A stretch of DNA of 64,000 nt from Herbaspirillum sp. RV1423 (GTDB taxonomy: Bacteria; Pseudomonadota; Gammaproteobacteria; Burkholderiales; Burkholderiaceae_D), in assembly GCF_000577615.1 (NCBI RefSeq), contig NZ_CBXX010000004.1, positions 350,024 to 414,023 of the forward strand, given 5' to 3'. The notes under the pieces are model-generated. The model had not been told where the DNA came from and ran no database searches. It saw nothing but the letters and a program-made list of their open reading frames with translations. The position numbers and the translations under genes were made by a program. Shown piece after piece: positions 37,601 through 45,538 of this stretch (within the stretch, counting starts at the first letter, position 1; every line of letters starts with the position of its first letter).

Positions 37601-39618
37601 GGTTGGTGACAGTATCTGACTCATTGTTTATGTCAGAACTGGAATTTATCGAAGACAGCTCCAAACCTTACACAGCGAGATTTAGAAACCACGTCAACGG
37701 CAAAATATTGACGATACGTGCCGAAAATAAATTATCGAACGCCACTGCGCGACAACTTGCCCTCAGCCTCAGGTATTCACTGGGAGGGAATGAGAATGAA
37801 TATGCAAGACAGATGACCAAGCTCTCGACCATCTACGCCACTTCGGCAGCCAATCAGCCCGAGCACAGGGACTGGGCCATTCGGCGCTGGAATAAGATAT
37901 CCCGGCCTGCACAGGACAGAGCGGTGGATTTCAATAACCGCAGACGCGTGCCGTCGGAATTCTATGTGCGACGACACTACACGCCTAGCAGTATAGTCTC
38001 CCCGCCATTCAAAATCCTGCGCGATGCACTTATCATCGAACATGACGGCACTTGCCCGGGAGAGAAAGGAAATATCGCTTGGGAGGGAGTCACCTGGGAG
38101 AAAGCTTCCACACGGCCGAGGGATAGTGATTCGTCCTTATATCGCAGCCACTTTAAAGAGTCCGACAAAAAAGCAGCTACGCCGACGGCTTGGAATTGGC
38201 AGGCGGCGTCGTTTGTGGACGCAGTCATCAACAATAGCCGCGACTCTTCTATTGAGTTTGCCGTGGAGAATGACATCAATAAAGTGAAAGAATATGATGC
38301 TTCCATAAAAAAGAAAGCACGGGATTTCGAGAAACTGGCCGAAGACATTCAATCCGCCTATCCTATGGACGCTGCGGCACTTCTGTTGTTCGTGAAATGG
38401 ATGACTGGCGAGAATATCGAAGGCCTGGATTTTTTTCCTCCGCCGTATGCAGCACATGATGTCGAGAGGTCGAAGCTGATTTTCGCCGCATTCTCCAAGG
38501 TGAATGCGGCCAATCTGAAGACGGACCATTCCGCACGCAGACGCCTGATCGAAAGCTTGGCCTACCTGCTTCCTGACACGGTTAAATTTTCGACGTCGGA
38601 CACGCCACCGAAGGCGCCGGTGACTAAGGCGCCGGCAACCGAAGCGCCGGTGACAAAGGCACCTGCGACGAAAGCACCAGTGCCGAATACACCCGCGGCC
38701 AAAGCTCCTGCAACGAATGCGCCAGCAACTAATGCGCCAGCAGCGAAGGCACCGGCAACGATCCCCAAAGTCATCTACATCACCAATGAAGATTCATCAG
38801 AGTCTGATTCGGACTCTGGCGGGGTCGCCGCTGCTGCGCTTGGGATCGCCGGCGGCTTTTTGGTTCTCGTTGGAGCGTTAGCCGCTTGGCTGGTGAAAAA
38901 TGCCGCGCCGGCAATCATCAGTGCAGTTGGCGAGTTTTTAGGCGCGTTAGGGGAAGGCGCCGTGCTCTTGGTGGTACCGACGTTCCAATCTGCAGCAGGT
39001 ACGGCAGCGGCCGGCATGAGCAGCGCGTCAGCTATTGCGAATGCAATCAATCAACTTGCGGAATCACATCCGGAAATATTCCCAGAAATTGGGGAAGATG
39101 CGATGAGCAAGATTCATATCGTGGAATTGGGAGGCTGCAGCATCATGATTGTCGTTGAAGGCGCCAGAACCAAGGAGTCAATAGACGAAGTGATGAATGA
39201 TCCCTCCACGAAGAACGCACTGGACGCGCTCGGGAATATCCTCGTTGAAGCTGGAACAGTTGCTGCATGCGCGGGGGTAGGAGCAAATGTCGCCGCAGAA
39301 AACCCGAAGATTTATCGCTATGTGTCGGCTAGCACGCTGTTCAAACGATTGAAAGATCAAGCGGATAATATTGGCGTATTAGGTTCCATCCTGACTTTAT
39401 TTGGCGGATCGATTTCATTGAGATCCAGCTATATGCATGATGATGACCCTGCTGATCCTGATGCTGTTGCTCCTGATGTTCCTGCTGCCGTCAATCCTCA
39501 TGTTCCTGCGGTCCCTGCTGCTGTCGACCCTGCTGCTGCCAATCCTCCTAGAGTCGAGAAAGAGAATCCCTGGTGGAAAAAGATACTCCTTAACCTGCCG
39601 TGGCGAGGTGCGCGATGA
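34618..39618 (+). CDS. Very large (1666-residue) protein of unknown function
   Basis: I do not recognise this protein. AGGAG at 34606-34610, seven bases before the ATG, supports the start. In order: basic N-terminus with a Gly-rich patch (31-40); charged coiled-coil-like stretch (about 130-220); acidic Ser/Glu region (250-330); hydrophobic segment (366-398, with LAWVWW); a central part (about 490-1060) with at least two, perhaps four, copies of a strand-rich module (556-604, 706-749, 883-923, 994-1052); a mixed region to 1320; a tract of about ten APxT pentapeptides (1331-1380); an acidic SSESDSDS link; hydrophobic helices (1401-1426, about 1437-1455); and a Pro/Ala/Asp tail (1607-1645). No N-terminal signal peptide. 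Base composition is AT-richer than the neighbours, suggesting transfer. A secreted effector, toxin or surface protein is possible but unproven. Confidence 0.8.
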   Translation: MVKLKDRIQKPNNETQKRNRRTERFHQIMFSNSGGGNGGGDPDENALNGNLSQHNARSRLEYGLQSYKKKRLRQPITPLNVRSRLHAILVLLYFQHGLYGSDTLDKVRGNRRAARQSGGMRRYEAASGIHQHRERDRERQERKRSRQAPFEEKMRRQAQDEAFRAGARSVQKKQQKEAHKSEQEDLDQTYAQAMETLWEKESRQEQAALKRQKDLDRQALTGTIVEVENESTFSPSREPAGDTLIEVESDLLTLVNEPTPSTQSLLDIAHRLEKEILDANSFHSDENWRDGENAPSSGSFSSLASDISNFEDNLPSWPGMTGESASSREWHLPDNNTVSAPVASDGWPFGAAAGYDLLPQQENGPNVGQGLSGLLWSAIKKFGPAVPGLTTLAWVWWPSSGNNAGEHSEDNEINEIVRRQVLHAHRLSQLPPATEEEWGTIEIDEATENDNESESTTENCMAASTSKPRRRRSVGSGPGASTAQEWGRLEDWPNIIRRVKGNYVLLDSLNQKLNIDGIPNVSVITVEAALLLLRRSLVRLTDERFVNFYYLLANGYTYKVLPHFFYDNGARKAQSIEFYKDNELKLTVNLRGAKEVIDKSVRDLPVIEKNLAALKAKVAQEQKPDGAAAKPPVNAVPRTGPGTIWRVTAKNTERSKEMTKHDDIAIFDEVPDSSSYSLNFPFLSQGLMTDTRDADISPLLNAGFIASYSIATANHISRAKITLSKDGVVKSEIDLKGDEKTVKRIIQTNQVRSALIENDSSIAQQSKSMNEQLSEENVLKQDKSSDAEKMIFHTSPHIRSNIQPLPYATPPKKTISITLDNANDNFTLPYGANGHWELVIPELEDESGSEKPGNGIVDTENIRDVSGIQSGLKLVDEGIDRQGESFVLFKSNNKNFSLKMISKNGNRRFNTTARHVLSKIADANQRSYESFKSDTDLFSDAFFIPNPSVNGTYKIENSNRPIKIVSSNAEEHFLINSFNHDAEISVSGAYQKSMRLVTVSDSLFMSELEFIEDSSKPYTARFRNHVNGKILTIRAENKLSNATARQLALSLRYSLGGNENEYARQMTKLSTIYATSAANQPEHRDWAIRRWNKISRPAQDRAVDFNNRRRVPSEFYVRRHYTPSSIVSPPFKILRDALIIEHDGTCPGEKGNIAWEGVTWEKASTRPRDSDSSLYRSHFKESDKKAATPTAWNWQAASFVDAVINNSRDSSIEFAVENDINKVKEYDASIKKKARDFEKLAEDIQSAYPMDAAALLLFVKWMTGENIEGLDFFPPPYAAHDVERSKLIFAAFSKVNAANLKTDHSARRRLIESLAYLLPDTVKFSTSDTPPKAPVTKAPATEAPVTKAPATKAPVPNTPAAKAPATNAPATNAPAAKAPATIPKVIYITNEDSSESDSDSGGVAAAALGIAGGFLVLVGALAAWLVKNAAPAIISAVGEFLGALGEGAVLLVVPTFQSAAGTAAAGMSSASAIANAINQLAESHPEIFPEIGEDAMSKIHIVELGGCSIMIVVEGARTKESIDEVMNDPSTKNALDALGNILVEAGTVAACAGVGANVAAENPKIYRYVSASTLFKRLKDQADNIGVLGSILTLFGGSISLRSSYMHDDDPADPDAVAPDVPAAVNPHVPAVPAAVDPAAANPPRVEKENPWWKKILLNLPWRGAR
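38608..38757 (+). repeat. 15-bp degenerate tandem repeat encoding APxT pentapeptides
   Basis: About ten units of Lys/Glu/Asn-Ala-Pro-Val/Ala-Thr inside the giant gene. It resembles a cell-wall- or membrane-spanning Pro/Ala linker and directly precedes an acidic patch and hydrophobic helix. Confidence 0.85.
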
Positions 39619-39728
39619 CGGTCGCCAGATTGGCGGGCATGCCGATCGCTCTCTCCCGAGCCATTCAGCAGCAGTGCGACATTCGCTCTTTCCAGTTCGG
39701 GAGCCTGTTTTTTGGGCGGTGCCGCAGC

Positions 39729-40652
39729 CTATACGCCATCGCCGTCCTCATTGTCCTCGTCCTCCTCAGCCGCTTCCAACACCCGGGCAGCGTCATATTC
39801 GGCCAGCAGCGCCGCACGCGATGACGGCGTTTCCAACGTGATGCGACCCAGCGCGCCGGTGCGATAATCCTGCAAGAACGTATGCGCGGCCTTTTCATAG
39901 TCGGCGTCGCCGCCCTTCAGGCGGAAACCGCGCTTGGCCGCAACCCCCTCCACCACGGCCACGCCATCCATGCCTTCAGTCTTGAAGCCGTAACGCGCCG
40001 TCAGCAGTTGCGGATAACGCTGCAGCAGCAGGTCGGCCAGAAAGGTGGCGACCTCCTCTTCGATCAGCGCATTGCTGCCGACGGCATGGCTGGCGGCCAG
40101 CATCAGACCGTCGCTGGGATGCATGATCTTGGGCCACAGCATGCCGGGCGTGTCGATCAGCACCATGTTATTGCCAAGATAAAGGCGCTGCTGCGTCTTG
40201 GTCACGGCAGGCTCGTCGCCGACGGCGGCTACGCGCTTCTTGAGCAGCGCATTCATCAGCGTCGACTTGCCGACGTTGGGAATGCCCATGATCATCATGC
40301 GCAAGGGCTTGAGCGCGGTGCCGCGATGCGGCGCGAGCGCCAGCGCCAGCTTGGGCACCTTGGCGACGTCGCTGGGCTTCTTGCAGCTCAGGGCGACGGC
40401 GTTGACGTTCTTCTGGCTGTTGTAATGGGCGATCCAGGCTTGCGTCGCGGCCGGGTCGGCAAGGTCGCTTTTATTGAGTATCTTCAGGCAAGGGCGCTGC
40501 CGAAACAGGCGGATCTGCTCGATCATCGGGTTGCAACTGGCCTGCGGCAGGCGCGCGTCGAGTACTTCGATGACCAGGTCGACCTTTTCCATCGCCTCCG
40601 CCGCCTTCTTGCGGGCGGCGTTCATGTGACCTGGGAACCATTGAATAGACAT
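39729..40652 (-). CDS. ylqF: Ribosome biogenesis GTPase YlqF/RbgA
   Basis: 307 residues of the circularly permuted GTPase family. G4 (NKSD, 60-63) precedes G1 (GIPNVGKST, 123-131) and G3 (DTPG, 167-170). The N-terminus IQWFPGHMNAARKK is the hallmark of YlqF. It assists late 50S subunit assembly. The acidic C-terminal tail (EAAEEDEDNEDGDG) is longer than in Bacillus RbgA. It converges on the giant gene with a 110-bp gap in which I see no obvious terminator. Confidence 0.95.
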   Translation of the reverse strand: MSIQWFPGHMNAARKKAAEAMEKVDLVIEVLDARLPQASCNPMIEQIRLFRQRPCLKILNKSDLADPAATQAWIAHYNSQKNVNAVALSCKKPSDVAKVPKLALALAPHRGTALKPLRMMIMGIPNVGKSTLMNALLKKRVAAVGDEPAVTKTQQRLYLGNNMVLIDTPGMLWPKIMHPSDGLMLAASHAVGSNALIEEEVATFLADLLLQRYPQLLTARYGFKTEGMDGVAVVEGVAAKRGFRLKGGDADYEKAAHTFLQDYRTGALGRITLETPSSRAALLAEYDAARVLEAAEEDEDNEDGDGV

Positions 40653-40734
40653 GCGGGATTCTTCTTGTTGGCAAATAAGCCGCTATTTTACGGCCTGCGG
40701 CTTATTTACCTTCAAAAGAACCCGCATTCGGCAC

Positions 40735-42171
40735 TTATTCCCCTGCCGGAGCGACGGCTGTGGGACTGGCCGCCGACCTCGCATTGACGTATCGCAACAC
40801 CAATACCAGCGCCAGTACATAAACGATGGCGATCACGCCGTAAGCCAGCGCGATACGCGTGATCCAGCCGGTAAACGTATGCAGGATCGCCCCCATCAGC
40901 GCCACGCCGACCAGTGCGCCGATCTGGCGGTTGGCGTTGAGCGCGGCGGCAGCGCTGTTGGCGTTGCTCTTGCCGGCCACCTGCATCACGGCAGTAGTCA
41001 TGGCCGGAATCGCGGTGCTGATGCCGAGATTGGCAAGCGCGCCGGCCAGCGCCAGCATCCAGTACGGCGTCGCCGGCGTCATCGCCATCAGCAACGCCGA
41101 GAACACCGCGCCGACCGTCAGGCCCAGGCGCAGCGGCAGGCGCGGCCCCCAGTGCGCAGTCATGCGTCCCGACATCAGGTTGCCGATGAAGATCACCGCC
41201 ATCATCGGCAGCATCTGCAAGCCGGTCTGCAAAGCGTCGGCGCCGCGCGCCTGCTGCAGGAACAGCGCGAGGAAAAAGAACTGGCCGTAGATACCGAAAT
41301 TGATCAGGAAACCGATGCCGTTGGCGGCGGCGAATTGCGGCGTGGCGAACAAGGCGCGCGGCAGCAGCGGCGCGGAGCCGTTGCGCTCGCGCTGCACCAG
41401 CATAGCCAGCGCCAGCAGCGCCACGATCACGGCGCCGATGATAGGGACGGAAGTCCAGCCGTAGACCGGCCCCTGGATCAGCACGAAACTCAGCGCCGCC
41501 AGCATCAGCACGCCGAGGACGTGGCTGGCGATGGTCAAGGCGCGCATGTGCCGTTCCACCGCCGGAATCATCTTGACGGCCATGAACAGGCCGAGCAGGC
41601 CGACCGGCACGTTGATCAGGAACACGCTGCGCCAGCCGAACGAATGGATCAGGATGCCGCCGACCAGCGGCCCCACCGCCGCCGCGCCACCGACCGTGGC
41701 CGACCAGATGCCGAGCATGTGGACACGCACGCGGTCGTCTTCATAGACGTGGGTCAGCAAGCTCAGCGAACTGGGCATGAAGAAAGCCGCGCCCAGACCT
41801 TGCAGCAGGCGCGCCGCCACCAGCATGCCGCCGTTGGGCGCGGCGCCGCACAGCAGCGAGGCGACCACGAACAGCACCAGTCCCAGCAAATAGATGTTCT
41901 TGGCGCCGTAACGGTCGGCCAGCGCGCCACCGACGAGCAGCATGGCGGCGAAGCTCAGGGTGTAGCCGTCGACGATCCAGACCAGCATGCTGAGCGGTGT
42001 CGCCAGGCTTTTTTCTATCGACGACAGGCCGACATTGACCACGGTGACGTCCAGCATTGCCATGACGAAGCCGATCGCCAGCGTCACCAACGGCAGCAAG
42101 CCGGTGTGGTCTTGCTTCTTGATGCCGGCCGGCGCGGTCTGCGCAGTTTGCGACGGACATGATGTTGACAT
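40735..42171 (-). CDS. MFS multidrug efflux transporter (DHA2, EmrB/QacA type)
   Basis: 478 residues with fourteen predicted helices. Motif D1-like MAMLDVTVVNVGLSSI in TM1, motif A as GGALADRYGAKN after TM2, and the antiporter motif C as ATVGGAAAVGPLVGGILI in TM5 mark proton-coupled DHA2 exporters. The start at ATG 42171 (MSTSCPSQTAQ) has GAGAAG upstream. The divergent LysR gene begins 180 bp away and is the probable local regulator. Confidence 0.92.
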   Translation of the reverse strand: MSTSCPSQTAQTAPAGIKKQDHTGLLPLVTLAIGFVMAMLDVTVVNVGLSSIEKSLATPLSMLVWIVDGYTLSFAAMLLVGGALADRYGAKNIYLLGLVLFVVASLLCGAAPNGGMLVAARLLQGLGAAFFMPSSLSLLTHVYEDDRVRVHMLGIWSATVGGAAAVGPLVGGILIHSFGWRSVFLINVPVGLLGLFMAVKMIPAVERHMRALTIASHVLGVLMLAALSFVLIQGPVYGWTSVPIIGAVIVALLALAMLVQRERNGSAPLLPRALFATPQFAAANGIGFLINFGIYGQFFFLALFLQQARGADALQTGLQMLPMMAVIFIGNLMSGRMTAHWGPRLPLRLGLTVGAVFSALLMAMTPATPYWMLALAGALANLGISTAIPAMTTAVMQVAGKSNANSAAAALNANRQIGALVGVALMGAILHTFTGWITRIALAYGVIAIVYVLALVLVLRYVNARSAASPTAVAPAGE

Positions 42172-42350
42172 GATTGCACTTCTCTTTCTGTTGGAACTGC
42201 CGGCCTGGATCGCAGGCGAGGCAAACGGGAATGCGAACGAGGATGTCATTTTAAGCGCCTTGCTCGATGCAATAAATAAGCATAACCTCATGACTATGAT
42301 GCAAAAATGCATCGCACCGCATCACCCTTTTGCTATCTGAAAGAACCGTC

Positions 42351-43226
42351 ATGGATTGGGACAACGCCCGTATTTTTCTGGCCATCCAGCGCGCCGGCAC
42401 GCTGCGCGGCGCCGCCGAGCAATTGCAGATCGACCAGGCCACCGTCGGCCGCAGGCTGAACGCGATGGAGAAATCGCTGGGCGCGCGCCTGTTCCTGCGC
42501 ACCCCGGCAGGTTACGTCGCCACGCCGGCGGGCGACCTGGCGGTGACGGCGATCGAAAAAATGGAGCAAGCCGCAGACCAGTTGCAACGCCAGATGCAGG
42601 GCATCGACGAGCGCCTGTGCGGCGTGGTGCGCGTGGCCGCGACCGACACCATGGCCAAACACGTGCTGATACCGGCCATACGACAAGTGGCGGCCGATCA
42701 TCCGGCCATTCGCGTGGTGCTGACCACCTCCACGCAGGTTTCCAACCTGACCCGACGCGAAGCCGACCTGGCGGTGCGCAGCGTGCGCCCGACCAGCCCC
42801 GACCTGATTTCGCGCCATCTAACGCGGCTTGCAGTCGGCCTGTATGCGTCCAAATCCTATCTGAAGAAACGCGGCATGCCGCAACCCGGCTCGGCGCTGG
42901 CGGGACATGACGTGGTGGTTTACCAGCGCGCGGTATATGCCTCGCAGTTCGAAGCCATCTGCGGCGAATCGATCGCCAATGCGCGCGTCGCGATGGAAGT
43001 CAGTTCGGGATTGATGCTGATCGAAGCCGTGGCCGCCGGGCTGGGCATCGGCGAGTTGCCCACGCACATGGCCGACGCCGAGCCGCAACTGGTGCGCGTC
43101 TGGCCGGAACGCCACCAAGCCTACGACATGTGGCTGGTGCTGCATGACGATCTCAACCGCACCGCGCGGGTGCGCGCCGTGGCCGATGCCATCATCGCCG
43201 CCTATGCCGATCTCGCGAGCAGTTGA
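42351..43226 (+). CDS. LysR-family regulator
   Basis: 291 residues: N-terminal HTH (MDWDNARIFLAIQRAGTLRG, then AAEQLQIDQATVGRRLNAME) and a LysR substrate domain (residues about 90-285). It begins 180 bp from, and points away from, the DHA2 efflux gene, the classical arrangement for a LysR regulator controlling its divergent neighbour. ATG 42351 is preferred over an in-frame TTG at 42330 that adds seven residues. Ligand unknown. Confidence 0.92.
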   Translation: MDWDNARIFLAIQRAGTLRGAAEQLQIDQATVGRRLNAMEKSLGARLFLRTPAGYVATPAGDLAVTAIEKMEQAADQLQRQMQGIDERLCGVVRVAATDTMAKHVLIPAIRQVAADHPAIRVVLTTSTQVSNLTRREADLAVRSVRPTSPDLISRHLTRLAVGLYASKSYLKKRGMPQPGSALAGHDVVVYQRAVYASQFEAICGESIANARVAMEVSSGLMLIEAVAAGLGIGELPTHMADAEPQLVRVWPERHQAYDMWLVLHDDLNRTARVRAVADAIIAAYADLASS

Positions 43227-43232
43227 AATACA

Positions 43233-44174
43233 TCAGTCGATATCGGCCAGCACCTTGAGGTGCGCCACCACGCTGCGGCCCAGCGCCGACAGGTTGTAGC
43301 CGCCTTCGAGGCAACTGACGATGCGGCCGTGCGCGTGCTGGCGCGCGACATCCATGATCTGCTTCGTGATCCAGGCGTAGTCGGCTTCGACCAGCGCCAT
43401 CTGACCCATGTCGTCTTCGCGGTGGGCGTCGAAACCGGCCGAGATGAAGATCATCTGCGGCCGGTGCGCATGCAGCGCCGGTAGCCATTTTTCCGTCACC
43501 AGCCTGCGCACCACATCTCCCGCCGTATACGCCGGCAGCGGCTCGTTGAGAATGTGCGGCTCAGTCGAATCGGTGCCGCTGAAGGGATAGAACGGATGCT
43601 GGAAAAAACTCACCATCATCACGCGCGGGTCATGCCTGAACGCCTCTTCGGTGCCATTGCCGTGATGCACGTCGAAGTCGACGATGGCCACACGTTCCAG
43701 TCCGTGTATATCGATGGCATGGCGCGCGGCGATGGCGACGTTGTTGAACAGGCAAAAACCCATGGGCGTGGTTGGCGTGGCATGGTGGCCGGGCGGGCGC
43801 ACCGAGCAAAAGGCGTTCTCCAGCTCGCCGGCAATCACGGCGTCGGTTGCCGCCACGGCGGCGCCGGCGGCGCGCAAAGCGGCTTTCCAGCTATGCGCGT
43901 TGATCGAGGTGTCGGCGTCAAGCGGATAATGTGCCTCCTTGCTGACGGCCAGCGCTTCGGCATGATCGCGGATCAGGGCCACGGCATTGGCGGTATGGAC
44001 GCGCTCGATATCGGCGACATCGGCCAGCGGCGCGTCGCGGCGCTCGATGAACTGATCGATGCGGCTGGAGATCAACTGGTCCTCGATGGCCTGCAGGCGC
44101 AGCGGCGTCTCGGGATGCCAGTCGCCCATCTCATGGCGCTGACAGTCGGAATGCGTATAGAAGGCAGTAGTCAT
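43233..44174 (-). CDS. Histone-deacetylase-family amidohydrolase
   Basis: 313 residues of the class-II-like HDAC/acetylpolyamine amidohydrolase family. The catalytic His pair is in RPPGHHATP (H130, H131). Zinc ligands are D168 and H170 (VDFDVHHGNGTEE) and D249 (SAGFDAHREDD), and the C-terminal Gly-rich block is LEGGYNLSALG. It would deacetylate acetylated polyamines, lysine side chains or other acylamides in the cytosol. It converges on the LysR gene with a 6-bp gap. Confidence 0.92.
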   Translation of the reverse strand: MTTAFYTHSDCQRHEMGDWHPETPLRLQAIEDQLISSRIDQFIERRDAPLADVADIERVHTANAVALIRDHAEALAVSKEAHYPLDADTSINAHSWKAALRAAGAAVAATDAVIAGELENAFCSVRPPGHHATPTTPMGFCLFNNVAIAARHAIDIHGLERVAIVDFDVHHGNGTEEAFRHDPRVMMVSFFQHPFYPFSGTDSTEPHILNEPLPAYTAGDVVRRLVTEKWLPALHAHRPQMIFISAGFDAHREDDMGQMALVEADYAWITKQIMDVARQHAHGRIVSCLEGGYNLSALGRSVVAHLKVLADID

Positions 44175-44364
44175 TGTTATTGAACCCGGTCTCGCTCATT
44201 TTCTCCCGGCGCGCGTCTCGGTGCCAGAACCCTTTGGACGCCGCACGTCTGGCTAGTGTACTCCCAAGCAGCGGGCGGGCGCCGGACCGCCCGGCTGATC
44301 ATGTATACTGGCCGACTTGTCTGTCTGCCACCTTACACCTTACGCATAGCCGTTGCGCCTATCC

Positions 44365-45498
44365 ATGTCGATAAAACCCAGCCTTCGTTTGTCTCGCCTG
44401 CTCGGCCTGCTCGCTCTTTCCCTCGCCTGCCTGGCGCCGGCAACAGTCTCCGCTGAATCGACTTCCGTCACACATCAGGGCAAAACAGCCGCCAAAGCAG
44501 CCAAGGCCAAGCTAAAAAAGAAGGCCGTCGCCGACGACGACGGCGAGTTCGCCAATTTCAGCCAGTGGAAAGAAGTCAACAGCTTCATCGACGAAATGGT
44601 CGCCCGCGATGGCTTCGACAAGGCGGCATTGCAAGCCGCCTTCAGCAAGGCGCGCTACCTCGACACCGCAATCCAACTGATCAAGCCGGCTCCGAGCGGC
44701 AAGCCGAAGAACTGGCAAGCCTATCGCGCGCGCTTCGTCGAACCCAAGCGCATCAACGCCGGCGTCGACTTCTGGAACGAGCATGAACTGGCGCTGTCGC
44801 GCGCCGAAGCGCAGTACGGCGTACCGGCCGAGATCATCGTCGGCATCATCGGCGTGGAAACCGTGTACGGCCGCAACACCGGCAATTTCCGCGTGATGGA
44901 CGCGATCACCACGCTGGCCTTCGATTATCCCAAGACCGCCAACCGCGACGCCCGCATGGCCTTCTTCCGCGGCGAACTGGAAAGCACGCTGCTGTTCGCG
45001 CGCGAATCCGACATTGATCCGTTCTCGCTGATGGGCTCCTACGCCGGCGCCATCGGCTGGCCGCAATTCATGCCGAGCAGCCTGCGTCAATACGCCGTCG
45101 ATTTCGACGGCAACGGCAAGATCGACCTGCGCAGCTCGCCGGTGGATGCCATCGGCAGCGTCGCCAACTTCCTCAAGATCCACGGCTGGCAGCGCGGCGA
45201 ACCGACCGTTTTCCCGGCCACCGTCGCCGACGTCGGCAAGATCGGCGACCTGATCAATCAGGGCCTGGAAGCCAAGTTCAGCGCCGACGAACTCAAGGCC
45301 GCCGGCGTGGTTCCCGGCAGCGAGCTGCCGGCCGGCATGCGCTTCGGCCTGGTCGACCTGCAAAACGGCGAAGCGCCGACCGACTACTGGCTTGCGACCA
45401 ATAATTTCTTTGCCATCACGCAGTACAACCGCAGTTATTTCTACGCCATGTCGGTGATCGATCTGGCGCGCGCCGTGCGCACCGCGCGCGGACAGTAA
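44365..45498 (+). CDS. mltB: Lytic murein transglycosylase B
   Basis: 377 residues. Signal peptide (RLLGLLALSLACLAPATVSA) with SPI-like cleavage; the leader Cys is not in a good lipobox, so it may be soluble periplasmic. After a Lys/Ala-rich linker comes the Slt35-type domain. The catalytic Glu is E165 in GIIGVETVYGRNTGNF, followed by AGAIGWPQFMPSSLRQYA and an EF-hand-like DFDGNGKIDLRSS loop, as in E. coli Slt35. It cleaves peptidoglycan to 1,6-anhydromuropeptides. The TonB receptor gene follows after 40 bp. Confidence 0.93.
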   Translation: MSIKPSLRLSRLLGLLALSLACLAPATVSAESTSVTHQGKTAAKAAKAKLKKKAVADDDGEFANFSQWKEVNSFIDEMVARDGFDKAALQAAFSKARYLDTAIQLIKPAPSGKPKNWQAYRARFVEPKRINAGVDFWNEHELALSRAEAQYGVPAEIIVGIIGVETVYGRNTGNFRVMDAITTLAFDYPKTANRDARMAFFRGELESTLLFARESDIDPFSLMGSYAGAIGWPQFMPSSLRQYAVDFDGNGKIDLRSSPVDAIGSVANFLKIHGWQRGEPTVFPATVADVGKIGDLINQGLEAKFSADELKAAGVVPGSELPAGMRFGLVDLQNGEAPTDYWLATNNFFAITQYNRSYFYAMSVIDLARAVRTARGQ

Positions 45499-45538
45499 CC
45501 TGTCCGCGCCGTCTTCCAGAAAGCCCGCCGCAACACCG

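Noticed and set aside
38608..38757. Tandem repeat as a possible CRISPR array
   Set aside because: Units are 15 bp without unique spacers and lie inside a reading frame as pentapeptides.
39437..39841. 134-codon plus-strand frame overlapping the end of the giant gene, Leu/Met-rich at its start
   Set aside because: It is the +1 shadow of the Pro/Ala/Asp repeat of the giant gene and then of ylqF on the other strand; no ribosome site.
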